DNA of 64,000 bases from Polaribacter sp. IC073 (GCF_007997075.1 NZ_VORS01000001.1:434001-498000); one strand, 5' to 3'. Shown: positions 53,075-63,373, counted from the stretch's first letter. Numbers and translations are program-made. The notes: a model not told the origin generated them from the sequence alone.

Positions 53075-54349
53075 CTACTTAATCATGTCGAATCCACAAT
53101 AAGGTACCAAAACATCAGGTATTTTAATTCCGTTTGCTGTTTGGTAATTTTCTAAAATACCAGCTAAAACACGTGGTAAAGCTAAAGAACTTCCGTTTAA
53201 CGTATGTGCAAATTCACTCTTGCCCTCTTTATTCTTAAAACGAAGTTTTAACCTGTTTGCTTGAAAAGTTTCAAAGTTAGAAGCAGAACTAATTTCTAAC
53301 CATCTGTCTTGTGCCGTAGAAAACAATTCAAAATCGAAGGTTAAAGCAGCTGTAAAACCAGTGTCACCACCACACAAACGTAAAATTCTATACGGTAATT
53401 TTAATTCTCTTAAAATGTCTTTAATATGCTCTACCATCTCGCTTAATGCGTGGTAAGAGTTATCTGGGTGTTCAATTCTAACAATTTCTACTTTATCAAA
53501 TTGATGCAATCTGTTTAAACCTCTTACATGTGCACCATAACTACCTGCTTCTCTTCTAAAACAAGGTGTGTAGCCTGTACAACATATAGGAAAATCTGCT
53601 TCTTGCATTAAATTCCCACGAAACATATTGGTAATTGGCACCTCACCAGTGGGTATTAAGTATAAATCATCTTCGTTAGAATGATACATTTGTCCTTCTT
53701 TATCTGGCAATTGCCCAGTAGCAGTAGCAGATTCTGTATTTACCAAATGCGGAACTTGGTATTCTTTATAACCCGCTTCAATATTTTTATCTAAAAAATA
53801 ATTGATCAATGCACGTTGCAATCTAGCACCTTTTCCTTTGTACACAGGAAAACCAGCACCCGTAATTTTATTCCCTAATTCAAAATCTATAATATCGTAT
53901 TTCTTTGCCAATTCCCAATGAGGCAATGAATTTTCACCTAAGTCAGGAATAATTCCTTCACTAAAAATGTTTTCATTGTCTTCTTCAGAATTTCCTGCTT
54001 TTACAGAAACGTGTGGCACATTTGGTATTTGATATAACAAATTTTGCAACGCATCTGAAATCTCACTTAGTTTCTCACCAAGTTCTTTAGACTGCTCTTT
54101 TAACTGCCCCGTTTTTTCTTTTAAAACATTTGCTTTCTGTACTTCACCAGACTTAAATAAACCACCAATTTCTTTAGATAATTTATTAGATTCAGATAAA
54201 ACATCATCTAGAGAAACCTGTGTTGCTCTTCTATTTTCGTCTGCAGTTAACACTTGTTCTACTAATGTTTCTGCGTTTGCAAAATTACGTTTTGCTAAAC
54301 CCACTAAAACAGCTTCTTTGTTCTCTCTAATAAATTGTACTTGTAGCAT
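53075..54349 (-). CDS. serS: Seryl-tRNA synthetase
   Basis: Charges tRNA-Ser (and tRNA-Sec where present) with serine. The 424 residues have the N-terminal coiled-coil tRNA arm (about 25-110) and the class II core with CFRREAGSYGAHVRGLNRLHQFDKVE (motif 2) and LNGSSLALPRVLAGILENYQ (motif 3). The start at MLQVQFIRENKEAV is standard. It appears to stand apart from the leftward TPR gene because of the opposing small frame at 52872. Confidence 0.96.
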   Translation of the reverse strand: MLQVQFIRENKEAVLVGLAKRNFANAETLVEQVLTADENRRATQVSLDDVLSESNKLSKEIGGLFKSGEVQKANVLKEKTGQLKEQSKELGEKLSEISDALQNLLYQIPNVPHVSVKAGNSEEDNENIFSEGIIPDLGENSLPHWELAKKYDIIDFELGNKITGAGFPVYKGKGARLQRALINYFLDKNIEAGYKEYQVPHLVNTESATATGQLPDKEGQMYHSNEDDLYLIPTGEVPITNMFRGNLMQEADFPICCTGYTPCFRREAGSYGAHVRGLNRLHQFDKVEIVRIEHPDNSYHALSEMVEHIKDILRELKLPYRILRLCGGDTGFTAALTFDFELFSTAQDRWLEISSASNFETFQANRLKLRFKNKEGKSEFAHTLNGSSLALPRVLAGILENYQTANGIKIPDVLVPYCGFDMIK

Positions 54350-54873
54350 ATTTTCTAAGAATTATGAAATGCAAATATATAATTTGTGAGATTGATTTAC
54401 GACGAAATCAATAATAAATAATTTTACTCTTTAGGCATGTAAAAACGTAGTAGGAAGAATTATTTTTGCTTCTTTTGGGCGCTACCACAAGGGTCAGGCT
54501 TTCGCACTCGCTTTTTTTGTTGAAAAAACAAAAAAGAGCTCAAACAACTACTCAATCCTTAACGCGAAGTGAATACTAAAAAAGGAAGTTAATTTAGAGT
54601 AACGCAGACCTCACAGATTTTTAAAACCTGTGAGGTCTTTTATAAGAATATCATTTCCAAAAATGAGAAGTCAGATAAGGCCTATAGTATAGCAGTAAAC
54701 CACCACAATTGTCATTTTTCCTAAAAGATAGAAATGACAAACTGTACGCGAAAACTACTCAGGCTTTTCATTTCTAGGGTTTTAGTGAATTTATGGCAGT
54801 AAAAACACAATATCAAACAACTTTAATATGATTTCCTCTAAAAACGGAAGAAAAGAAAGAAATGATTAGAAAT
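54350..54873. other. Gene-free interval with degenerate repeats
   Basis: No convincing gene. The interval holds an interspersed-repeat-like segment around 54478-54520 (GGGCGCTACCACAAGGGTCA and the T-rich words after it). It also holds a strong hairpin at 54607-54637, with arms GACCTCACAG and CTGTGAGGTC and a few T after it on the plus strand. Both types look like mobile intergenic repeats rather than terminators of an adjacent gene, since both neighbours are on the minus strand. Confidence 0.55.
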
Positions 54874-55809
54874 TTACTTAATATTTTCTAAAATATACTC
54901 TCGTGCAGTTTGTTCATCTGCCTTTAATTGAAGAACTAAAGAATCAACAGAGTCGAATTTATGTTCATCACGAAGAAAATAAATCAATTCTACAGTAAGA
55001 TTTTTACCATATAAATCTTGGTTAAAATCAAAAAAATGGACTTCTATCGTTTGATGATTTCCATTCACTGTTGGTCTGTTTCCAATATTCATCATTCCAA
55101 AAACAAGTTTATTTTCTATGACAGATTTTACAACATAAACGCCCGTTTTAGGAATTAATTTATAAGCTTCCTTAACATCTATATTTGCTGTTGGGTAGCC
55201 AATTTGTCCGCCTAGTTTTTTTCCATTTACAACAATGCCGTTCAGCATAAAATTGTATCCTAAATAATTGTTAGCAGTTTTTAAATTTCCAGCAGCCAAA
55301 GCGTGTCTAACTTTTGTAGAACTTACAGAAACATCATCTATATCTTGCGCAGGAATCTCTTCTACTGTAAAACCGTATAAATGGCTGTATTCTGTTAATT
55401 GATCGATATTTCCCTCTCTATTTTTCCCAAAATGATGGTCGTAACCTATAATTAATTTAGAAATATTAAAGGTGTTTACCAAAATTTCTCTTACAAAGCC
55501 TAAAGCAGTAGTTCTAGAAAAAGCTTTGCTAAAAGGGTGAATAATTAAGTAATCTAAACCTGTTTTTTCTAAAAGATGTGCACGTTCCTCAATCGTATTA
55601 ATCAATTCTATTTTTGCATCTTTCTGCAAAACCATTCTTGGGTGTGGAAAGAAAGTTAATAAAACAGCTTTTTTGCCAGCTTTTTTAGCTTCAGAAACTA
55701 ATTTTTCTAATATTTTTTGATGCCCAAAATGAACACCATCAAAAGTACCAATAGTAACAAAAGTTTTTTCGTCTGTAGAAAAATTAGCAATATTTTCAAC
55801 TATTTTCAA
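54874..55809 (-). CDS. ribF: Bifunctional riboflavin kinase/FAD synthetase
   Basis: Makes FMN from riboflavin and FAD from FMN. The 311 residues split into an N-terminal adenylyltransferase domain (TIGTFDGVHFGHQKIL at about 20-35, and SSTKVRHAL) and a C-terminal kinase domain from about 185 (GQIGYPTANIDV, then GMMNIGNRPTV). These are the standard RibF motifs. It is apparently monocistronic; the next gene upstream is divergent. No RFN riboswitch is visible in the 194 bases before it. Confidence 0.95.
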   Translation of the reverse strand: MKIVENIANFSTDEKTFVTIGTFDGVHFGHQKILEKLVSEAKKAGKKAVLLTFFPHPRMVLQKDAKIELINTIEERAHLLEKTGLDYLIIHPFSKAFSRTTALGFVREILVNTFNISKLIIGYDHHFGKNREGNIDQLTEYSHLYGFTVEEIPAQDIDDVSVSSTKVRHALAAGNLKTANNYLGYNFMLNGIVVNGKKLGGQIGYPTANIDVKEAYKLIPKTGVYVVKSVIENKLVFGMMNIGNRPTVNGNHQTIEVHFFDFNQDLYGKNLTVELIYFLRDEHKFDSVDSLVLQLKADEQTAREYILENIK

Positions 55810-56003
55810 AAGGAATGTATTTTTACGAAAAACAAATGTACAATTTATAAGAGTTTAATTTGTTAGAAAAAATAACTTTTAAGAAGTCTTAATAATGCAA
55901 TGTAAACTCGCTTTTTTGTTAAATAGATAAAATTAGTGGACAAATAATAAATTATTCAAAAAATATCGTATTTTGCATAATAGTTAACAAATTAATTCAA
56001 ATT

Positions 56004-58739
56004 ATGATAAAAAAAATTTTATTAATTGCGTGTATAGCTTTTGGTAGCATTACAATGGTTGCACAAACCACTGTAACGGGTACGGTTAAAGATGCAAAAA
56101 CAGGAGAGACACTTCCAGGTGCAAACATTAAAATTGAAAATAAGGCTGTTGGTACAACAACAGATTTTGATGGGAATTTTGTCTTAGAGGTTACAGACAA
56201 CCCACCTTTTACATTAGAAATATCTGTTTTAGGGTTTAAAATGGAGAAAGTTGAGGTTACAAAAAACAATCAAATTATAGCTGTTACTTTAACAGAAAAT
56301 GAAACTTCTTTAGACGAAATTGTAGTTTCTGCTTCTAGAACTCCAGAACGTGTTATGGAGTCTCCGGTAACTATCGAAAGATTAGATGCAAGGGCTATTA
56401 AAAACAGTTCTGCACCATCATTTTATGACGGTTTAGAAAATTTAAAAGGAGTAGATGTTAATACAAATAGTTTAACATTTAAATCTGTAAACACAAGAGG
56501 TTTTGCAACATTTGCAAATACACGTTTTATGCAATTGGTAGACGGAATGGACAATTCTTCACCAGCATTAAACTTTGCAATTGGTAACCTTTTAGGAATG
56601 TCTGAATTAGATGTAAACACTGTAGAGTTATTGCCGGGAGCTTCTTCTGCATTATATGGTGCAAATGCATTTAACGGTATTATGTTTATGACAAGTAGAA
56701 GTCCTTTTAATGACCAAGGAATCAGCTTTTCATACAAACAAGGTATTACTAGTCAAGACGCAGCAGGAGACAATAGTTTTCACGATGTAAGCATTCGAAT
56801 GGCACATGCCTTTTCAAATAAATTTGCTGCAAAAGCAACACTTTCTTATTTAAAAGGAACAGAATGGTTTGCAACAGATTACAGAAACACAGCAAACGGA
56901 GAATATGCAGCTGGTGACAGATCTTTAAATGATTTTGATGGTTTAAATATTTATGGAGATGAAGTTGCCATAAGTTTAGGTGGTGCAATTGGTAGAGTGA
57001 GTAGAACAGGTTACCAAGAAAGAGATTTAATGGAAGACTATGAAGCGAAAAGTGTGAAATTAAATACCGCTTTACATTACCGTCCTTTTGGTGATGATCG
57101 TTTAGAATTAATTTTCAACTCAAAATATGGCGTTGGTAATACTATTTATCAAGGAGCAAATAGATATAATATTAAAGACTTTTATTTAGCGCAACAAAAA
57201 TTAGAGTTAAAAGGTAAAAACTTTTTCATAAGAGGTTATGTTACTACAGAAGATGCTGGTAATTCTTATGATTCTCGTTTTACAGCTATTAATATCAACA
57301 GAAAGTGGAAATCTGACCAAGATTGGTTTGGTCAATATGCAGCAGCATACCTTGGAGGTGTGCCAAACGTACCTGCTTCAAATCATGCAGCAGCAAGAGC
57401 AGTGGCAGATTCTGGTCGTTTAATTCCAGGAACTCCAGCGTTTAAGTCTGCTTTTGATACGGTTACAGCAGACCCTAACTTAGTTACAGGTTCTAAATTC
57501 CAAGATCAAACGAAATTATATCACGGAGACGTAAACTACAATTTTCAAGATGTAATTGAGTGGGCAGAATTTCAAGTAGGAGGTTCTTATAGAAGATACT
57601 CTTTAAACTCTAACGGAAGTATTTTTACAGATTATGACGGTGCAATTGATTATGATGAATATGGAGTTTATACTCAAATGCAAAGAAGATTTTTAGAAGA
57701 AGATCGTTTAAAATTTACCGCTTCTTTACGTTATGACAAAGCACAAAATTTTGATGGGAATTTCTCTCCTAGAGTTTCATTAGCATATGCTGCAGGTGAA
57801 AATAAGAACGATAACTTTAGAGCTTCTTTTCAAAAAGGATTTAGAAACCCAACAACACAAGATCAATATATTGGTTTAGATGCTGGGTCTGCTATTTTAG
57901 TAGGTTCTGCACCAGACAATTTAGATAGATATACAAGTGCTCCTTTAAATGTGAGTACAGAAGGTATGGCATTTGCTGGTGGAGCAACAAAAACGTTATC
58001 TGGTAGATTGGCTTATGAGAATTCTTTTTCTGCAAGTTCTGTTCTGGCTGGTGCACCCGCTGCGGCTGATGGCGCTTTAGTGAAACCAGAAGAGGTAACA
58101 GCTTTTGAATTAGGGTATAGAGGTTTGATCTATTTAGGAGATTCTAAAATTACAGTAGATGTAAGCGGATACTATAATAGCTATAATGACTTTATTTCTG
58201 GTAAAAATGTATTGGTTCCTTTTTATGGAGAAGTAGGTGATAACGGTTTATCTCTATTAGCACTTAAAAATGGAGATTTTAAAGCTTTTCAAATATATAC
58301 AAATACAACAGCAGAAATTAGTTCTTACGGAGCGTCTATTGGTTTGAATACAAAAATAGCAGGTGGTTTTGATTTAGGTACAAGTTATACGTATGCTAAG
58401 TTTGATTTTGATCAAGCTTCAGATCCAGATTTTGAAGCTGGTTTTAATACACCAGAGCACAAAGTAAAATTACAGTTTGGTCACACAAATTTATTTGAAA
58501 ACTTTGGCTTTAATATTAATGCAAGATGGCAAGATGAGTATTTATGGGAATCTACTTTCTTAGATGCAACAATAGAATCTAGAACAATGTTAGATGCTCA
58601 AGTTAACTATTCAGTTCCTAAATGGAAATCTGTATTTAAAGTTGGTGGTGCAAATCTTGGAGGTAAAGAATACTTTAGTGCACCAGGGGTAGGAGCAATA
58701 GGTTCTCAGTACTATGTTTCTTGGACAATTAATAACTAA
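56004..58739 (+). CDS. TonB-dependent receptor with carboxypeptidase-like N-domain
   Basis: A 911-residue outer-membrane receptor: signal MIKKILLIACIAFGSITMVAQ, a CarboxypepD-regulatory-like domain (TVTGTVKDAKTGETLPGANI to about 105), TonB box region ETSLDEIVVSA, plug (NTRGFATFANTRFMQLVDGM) and barrel. There is no STN domain, so it does not signal to an ECF factor. It lies 18 bases before an SGNH-type lipoprotein gene, and the two look like an import/processing pair for an unknown ester or lipid ligand. The last strand ends SQYYVSWTINN. Confidence 0.92.
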   Translation: MIKKILLIACIAFGSITMVAQTTVTGTVKDAKTGETLPGANIKIENKAVGTTTDFDGNFVLEVTDNPPFTLEISVLGFKMEKVEVTKNNQIIAVTLTENETSLDEIVVSASRTPERVMESPVTIERLDARAIKNSSAPSFYDGLENLKGVDVNTNSLTFKSVNTRGFATFANTRFMQLVDGMDNSSPALNFAIGNLLGMSELDVNTVELLPGASSALYGANAFNGIMFMTSRSPFNDQGISFSYKQGITSQDAAGDNSFHDVSIRMAHAFSNKFAAKATLSYLKGTEWFATDYRNTANGEYAAGDRSLNDFDGLNIYGDEVAISLGGAIGRVSRTGYQERDLMEDYEAKSVKLNTALHYRPFGDDRLELIFNSKYGVGNTIYQGANRYNIKDFYLAQQKLELKGKNFFIRGYVTTEDAGNSYDSRFTAININRKWKSDQDWFGQYAAAYLGGVPNVPASNHAAARAVADSGRLIPGTPAFKSAFDTVTADPNLVTGSKFQDQTKLYHGDVNYNFQDVIEWAEFQVGGSYRRYSLNSNGSIFTDYDGAIDYDEYGVYTQMQRRFLEEDRLKFTASLRYDKAQNFDGNFSPRVSLAYAAGENKNDNFRASFQKGFRNPTTQDQYIGLDAGSAILVGSAPDNLDRYTSAPLNVSTEGMAFAGGATKTLSGRLAYENSFSASSVLAGAPAAADGALVKPEEVTAFELGYRGLIYLGDSKITVDVSGYYNSYNDFISGKNVLVPFYGEVGDNGLSLLALKNGDFKAFQIYTNTTAEISSYGASIGLNTKIAGGFDLGTSYTYAKFDFDQASDPDFEAGFNTPEHKVKLQFGHTNLFENFGFNINARWQDEYLWESTFLDATIESRTMLDAQVNYSVPKWKSVFKVGGANLGGKEYFSAPGVGAIGSQYYVSWTINN

Positions 58740-58757
58740 TAAAAAACACATTATTTT

Positions 58758-60314
58758 ATGAAAAATTATAAATATATAGGGCTACTTCTTTTGTCAATTG
58801 GTGTTGCATCTTGTGATGTAAACAACGAGTTGGATCCAATTGCAGGAGCACCAGCACCAGCACAAGTAGCATTAAATACCAGTAATTTAGACTTCTCTAA
58901 ATACGTTGCTGTTGGTGCTTCTTTTACAGCAGGTTTTACAGACGGTGCACTTTTTATTAAGGCGCAAGAGAATTCATTTCCAAATACACTAGCTTCTAAA
59001 TTTAAGTTAGCAGGTGGAGGTGACTTTAATCAGCCGCTAATGGCAGATAATATTGGAGGTCTTGTTTTCAGTGGAAATGCTGTACAGCCACCAAGGTTAT
59101 TTTTTGACGCTGTAAATAGAGCGCCTAAAAGATTAAGTGTTTTACCAACAACAAGTTTAGGTGTAAGAGCTGCGGGTACTTCTTTTAATAACTTTGGAAT
59201 ACCAGGAGCAAAAAGTTTTCACTTAACTTTTAATGGTTATGGTACTCTAAACCCTTATTTTGGAAGAATGGCTTCAAGTGCAGGCGCAAGTGTTTTAGAG
59301 GATGCATTAGCGCAACAACCAACCTTTTTTACTTTAAGTGAAGTTGGAGGTAATGATGTTTTAGGTTTTGCTATTTCAGGAGGTTCTGGTGCAGATCAAT
59401 CTCCAACAACAGCAAATCCAACAGGGAATTTAGATCCTTCAACTTATGGATCGAATGATATTACAAACCCATTAGTTTTTGATCAAGTATTTAGAGGAAT
59501 GGTTGGCGCAATGACCAGTGGAGGTGCAAAAGGAGTAATTGCTACAGTACCAGACATTACATTATTACCGTATTTTACAACAGTTCCTTACAACCCAATA
59601 CCAATGGATGCAGCTACTGCAACTGCTGTAAATGGTGCATACGCACAATATAATGGCGGAATTCAACAAGCTTTTGGAGCGTTGGTTACAGCACAGATAA
59701 TTCCTCAATCGGTAGCAGATGCCGAAATAGCGAAAAGAACAATTTCTTTTAGTGCTGGTCAAAATGCAGTTGTAATTGTAGATGAAGATTTAATAAATTT
59801 AGGTGCTATTAACCCTGCTTTTGCTACTTTACCTCAATTAAGACAAGCTACCCCAGATGATCTATTAGTTTTAACAAGTTCTTCCTTTATTGGTACGTTA
59901 GCAGATCCTAGTAATCCTTCTAGTGTAAATGGAGTAGGTGTTCCTTTAGCAGATATGTGGGTTTTAACAACTACTGAATTAGCAAGCGTACAAGCAGCTA
60001 CAACTTCTTACAACGCTACTATTTTAGACGTTGCAAGCTCAAATGCAAATCTTGCTTTAATAGATTTAAATGCAATCTTAAGAGAGGCTGAAAACGGTCT
60101 TCAGTTTGATAATTATACGATGACAACTAGTTTAGTAACTGGTGGTTTAGTAGGTTTAGACGGTGTGCATCTTACAGGAAGAGGATATGCGTTAATGGCA
60201 AATAGAATCTTAGGCGCTATTGATGCTAAGTTTGGTTCTAATTTTACATTAGCAACAGATGGTTTGGCTAAAGCAGATGACTATCCAACAAATTATTCTC
60301 CTACTTTGAGGTAA
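58758..60314 (+). CDS. SGNH/GDSL-like hydrolase lipoprotein
   Basis: A 518-residue lipoprotein with Cys19 after LLLLSIGVAS. The catalytic serine is in AVGASFTAGFTDG (Ser55), matching block I of the SGNH family in GxSxTxGxxD form. SEVGGNDVLG supplies the G and N blocks, and DGVHLTGRGYALMANRI near the C-terminus gives the Asp and His. It is therefore a complete SGNH esterase/acyltransferase-type fold exported to the envelope. It is likely co-transcribed with the preceding TonB receptor and ends before a strong terminator. Confidence 0.85.
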   Translation: MKNYKYIGLLLLSIGVASCDVNNELDPIAGAPAPAQVALNTSNLDFSKYVAVGASFTAGFTDGALFIKAQENSFPNTLASKFKLAGGGDFNQPLMADNIGGLVFSGNAVQPPRLFFDAVNRAPKRLSVLPTTSLGVRAAGTSFNNFGIPGAKSFHLTFNGYGTLNPYFGRMASSAGASVLEDALAQQPTFFTLSEVGGNDVLGFAISGGSGADQSPTTANPTGNLDPSTYGSNDITNPLVFDQVFRGMVGAMTSGGAKGVIATVPDITLLPYFTTVPYNPIPMDAATATAVNGAYAQYNGGIQQAFGALVTAQIIPQSVADAEIAKRTISFSAGQNAVVIVDEDLINLGAINPAFATLPQLRQATPDDLLVLTSSSFIGTLADPSNPSSVNGVGVPLADMWVLTTTELASVQAATTSYNATILDVASSNANLALIDLNAILREAENGLQFDNYTMTTSLVTGGLVGLDGVHLTGRGYALMANRILGAIDAKFGSNFTLATDGLAKADDYPTNYSPTLR

Positions 60315-60337
60315 TAAATAGGATCACTTAAGTGTAT

Positions 60338-60371
60338 AAAAAAAGGTTGAGCATTTGCTCAACCTTTTTTT
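60338..60371 (+). terminator. Bidirectional terminator after SGNH gene
   Basis: Arms AAAAAGGTTGAGCA and TGCTCAACCTTTTT with a 3-4 base loop lie between the convergent SGNH and sufS genes. Confidence 0.9.
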
Positions 60372-60391
60372 TGTTTTATAATATATGTATT

Positions 60392-61606
60392 TTAAGAAAG
60401 CATCTTAACCGCTCTTTTAACTGCGCTTACTAAAACATCTATTTCTTCTTTTGTATTGTAAAAAGAAAAAGAAGCTCTAACAGTTCCCGGAATTTTATAG
60501 AAGTCCATAATTGGTTGCGCACAATGATGCCCTGTTCTAACCGCTACGCCTAGTTTATCTAAAATTGCACCAATATCATAAGGATGAATATCGTTTACGT
60601 TAAAAGAGATTACAGCCGTTTTTTCTGCAGTTGTTCCGTAGATTTTTAAGCCTTCTATTTTTAACAATTCTTGCGTTCCGTATTCTAAAAGTTCGTGTTC
60701 ATAGGAAGCAATATTATCAAAACCAACTTCATTCATGTAATCGATTGCTGCACCAAAAGCAATTCCGCCACAAATATTTGGAGTTCCTGCTTCAAATTTA
60801 TGAGGTAAGCCCGCATAGGTTGTTTTTTCGAAACTAACGGTTGCAATCATTTCTCCACCGCCTTGATAAGGAGGTAATTTTTGCAACCATTCTTCTTTTC
60901 CGTATAACAAACCAACACCTGTTGGACCACACAATTTATGAGCAGAAGCTACATAAAAATCGGCATCTAAGGCTTGTACGTCTGGTTTTATATGAGGTGT
61001 TGCTTGCGCTCCATCAATTAAAACAGCCGCATTAAATTGATGCGCTTTTTTAATAATTTCTTCAATAGGATTTACGGTGCCTAAGGCATTAGAAACATGA
61101 TTACAAAAAACCAATTTTGTCTTTTCGTTTACCAAATTATGATAAACCTCCATGTTTAATGAACCATTTTCTAGCATCGGAATTACCTTTAAAATGGCGC
61201 CCGTTTTTTCACACAACATTTGCCAAGGCACAATATTAGAATGATGTTCTAAAGCAGAAACGATAATCTCATCGTCCTTGTCTAAAAGAGATGCAAATCC
61301 TGAGGCAACTATATTTATACTATGCGTTGTGCCAGCGGTTAGAATGATTTCATACGCCTCTTTTGCATTAAAATGACGTTGAATTTTAATACGCGCTTCT
61401 TCGTATTTATCTGTTGCTTCCTGACTTAAAGTATGTACGCCTCTGTGAATATTTGAATTGTAATTGCTATAATAATCTACAATTGCATCAATTACAACTT
61501 GTGGTGTTTGGGAGGTTGCTGCATTGTCTAAATAGACCAAAGGTTTCCCGTGAACAGTTCTTTTTAGAATAGGAAAATCTTTACGAATTTTATCAACATT
61601 TATCAT
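60392..61606 (-). CDS. sufS: Cysteine desulfurase SufS
   Basis: A pyridoxal-phosphate enzyme that takes sulfur from cysteine for iron-sulfur cluster assembly by the SUF system. The 404 residues carry the PLP lysine in ASAHKLCGPTGVG and the persulfide cysteine in VRTGHHCAQPIMDFY; the length and RxGHHC loop are those of type II (SufS) enzymes. sufD lies 1.8 kb upstream on the same strand, separated by a divergent serine hydrolase gene and a small membrane gene, so sufS probably has its own promoter. Confidence 0.95.
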   Translation of the reverse strand: MINVDKIRKDFPILKRTVHGKPLVYLDNAATSQTPQVVIDAIVDYYSNYNSNIHRGVHTLSQEATDKYEEARIKIQRHFNAKEAYEIILTAGTTHSINIVASGFASLLDKDDEIIVSALEHHSNIVPWQMLCEKTGAILKVIPMLENGSLNMEVYHNLVNEKTKLVFCNHVSNALGTVNPIEEIIKKAHQFNAAVLIDGAQATPHIKPDVQALDADFYVASAHKLCGPTGVGLLYGKEEWLQKLPPYQGGGEMIATVSFEKTTYAGLPHKFEAGTPNICGGIAFGAAIDYMNEVGFDNIASYEHELLEYGTQELLKIEGLKIYGTTAEKTAVISFNVNDIHPYDIGAILDKLGVAVRTGHHCAQPIMDFYKIPGTVRASFSFYNTKEEIDVLVSAVKRAVKMLS

Positions 61607-61705
61607 AGAAAAAATATTTAGTTACAAAGATAAAGCATGAATTTTTAAACTTTTCATAAACTGAATATGATTTTCTTATTTTTACATCACTAAACTATAT
61701 TTCTA

Positions 61706-63022
61706 ATGAAAATTTTCAAACGTATTTTACTTCTTTTATCTGTAATAATTATAATTGCTGTTATTTATAACTATCCGAAATTGAATATTTTGGCAGGCTA
61801 TTCAGCAAAAAATACGGCTTCCTCTGTTTTTCTCGGAGAAAGATCTTTAGAGTTTACAGACAGCACAGATAATAATTTTTCACCAGTAAATTTAGCAACC
61901 GATAAATTAGACACTATAAGTAAGTTTGCAACTTCTTCTGCTTTTGGTTTGTTAACTAGAAAGGCAATTTACAGAGAAGGTTTAGGATCAGTTTTAACGT
62001 TGGATAAAAGTGATGAAACTGCTCAATATCTAGTTCCAAAAAGATTAAAAGCAAACAACGCTACGCCTTTTCCTTATGGAAATGCACCACAAAAAGACAC
62101 CGTTTTCTCTAATGTAGATTATAAAAAGTTGGATGAAACAGTAAGTTCTATCTTCGGAAAAGATAATTCTAGAGCAGTTGTTGTGCTATATAAAGATCAA
62201 ATTATTTCAGAAAAATATGCGGAAGGATTTCATAAGGATGCTAGAATTTTAGGTTGGTCGATGACAAAAAGCATAATGAGCACCGTTTTTGGCGTTTTAC
62301 AGCATCAGAATAAAATAAACGTGCAAGAGGTTGCTCCAATAGATTCTTGGCAAAAGGATGCACGAAAAAGCATCACAATCAATAATTTATTACAAATGAA
62401 TTCTGGTTTAGAATGGGATGAAAATTATAGTGAAATCTCTGACGCAACTACCATGTTGTTTTTAGAAAGGGATATGACCAAAATGCAAGAAGAGAAACCG
62501 TTAAAATATGAAACCAATGCTTCTTGGAACTATTCTTCTGGAACTTCAAATTTATTATCAAAAATTTTAAGAAAACAATTTAAAACACATCAAGAATATT
62601 TAGACTTCTGGTACACAGATTTTATTGATAAAATTGGCATGAATTCTATGGTTGTAGAAACAGATTTAGTAGGGAATTATGTAGCTTCTTCTTATGCTTG
62701 GGCAACAGCTAGAGATTGGGCAAAATTTGGTTTACTTTATTTACATAATGGGACTTGGAATGGAGCGAAATTATTTAATAAAAATTGGGTAGATTATGTA
62801 ACCACGCCAACACCAACATCAAACGGAACGTATGGTGCACAGTTTTGGTTAAATGCCGAAAAGCAGTTTAAAGACGTACCCAAAAACATGTATTTTGCAG
62901 ATGGTTATCAAGGGCAAAGAGTGTATGTTTTACCAGATGAAGAAATGGTAATTGTACGTTTTGGCTTGACAAATTTTAATGAAAATGAGTTTTTAAAAGA
63001 GGTTCTAAAAGCTGTTAAATAA
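61706..63022 (+). CDS. Beta-lactamase-fold serine hydrolase
   Basis: A 438-residue protein with an N-terminal signal anchor (about 6-23, ILLLLSVIIIIAVIYNY) and a class C beta-lactamase/6-aminohexanoate-hydrolase type domain. The nucleophile motif is SMTKS (Ser185, Lys188), YSSGTSN is the Tyr motif, and the glycine-rich DGYQGQRVYV near the end stands in for the KTG/HxG element. The likely substrate is an amide or ester in the periplasm; a resistance role is not implied. It interrupts the suf cluster. Confidence 0.85.
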   Translation: MKIFKRILLLLSVIIIIAVIYNYPKLNILAGYSAKNTASSVFLGERSLEFTDSTDNNFSPVNLATDKLDTISKFATSSAFGLLTRKAIYREGLGSVLTLDKSDETAQYLVPKRLKANNATPFPYGNAPQKDTVFSNVDYKKLDETVSSIFGKDNSRAVVVLYKDQIISEKYAEGFHKDARILGWSMTKSIMSTVFGVLQHQNKINVQEVAPIDSWQKDARKSITINNLLQMNSGLEWDENYSEISDATTMLFLERDMTKMQEEKPLKYETNASWNYSSGTSNLLSKILRKQFKTHQEYLDFWYTDFIDKIGMNSMVVETDLVGNYVASSYAWATARDWAKFGLLYLHNGTWNGAKLFNKNWVDYVTTPTPTSNGTYGAQFWLNAEKQFKDVPKNMYFADGYQGQRVYVLPDEEMVIVRFGLTNFNENEFLKEVLKAVK

Positions 63023-63024
63023 AT

Positions 63025-63048
63025 AAACCACTTATTTCTAAGTGGTTT
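63025..63048. terminator. Hairpin terminator after serine hydrolase
   Basis: Arms AAACCACTTA and TAAGTGGTTT with a 4-base loop start three bases after the stop codon. The T run is short. Confidence 0.65.
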
Positions 63049-63073
63049 ACAAAACAATCTAATGTTTGGCTAT

Positions 63074-63277
63074 TTAACTCTTTCCTTTCACTAAACTAAT
63101 AGCTATTGCCACAATTCCTAAGGCAATAGTAATATATGAATTGGTATTATCTTGCGTTGTTACTAAGTCTAAATCTCCAATAGAAACTTGTGCTTCTGGT
63201 TGTATCATCGTGTAAATTCCGTACCCTAATAAAATAATTCCGGCTACTAATAATATTGTCTTAATTGCTTTATTCAT
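63074..63277 (-). CDS. Small two-helix membrane protein (67 aa)
   Basis: A 67-residue protein from the ATG at 63277. Helix 1 is KTILLVAGIILLGYGIYTMI and helix 2 ITIALGIVAIAISLV, joined by a loop with QVSIGDLDLVTTQDN. The longer frame upstream crosses the sufD terminator and is rejected. This form is common in marine Flavobacteriaceae as an unnamed membrane protein. The role is unknown; it lies between sufD and sufS on the same strand. Confidence 0.7.
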   Translation of the reverse strand: MNKAIKTILLVAGIILLGYGIYTMIQPEAQVSIGDLDLVTTQDNTNSYITIALGIVAIAISLVKGKS

Positions 63278-63323
63278 AATTTTTTTGTTTTCAATAAAGT
63301 TATAAAAAAATAAATAAACACAA

Positions 63324-63348
63324 AAAACCACGCAATGAGCGTGGTTTT
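63324..63348 (-). terminator. Terminator of sufD
   Basis: Arms AAAACCACGC and GCGTGGTTTT with a 5-base loop, followed on the minus strand by a T run. It lies 26 bases past the sufD stop. Confidence 0.88.
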
Positions 63349-63373
63349 ATATATAAAAAGGCAACTGTGTTGC

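Noticed and set aside
54607..54637. Terminator for serS or ribF
   Set aside because: Both are on the minus strand, and the T-rich side of this hairpin is on the plus strand. It is better read as a repeat.
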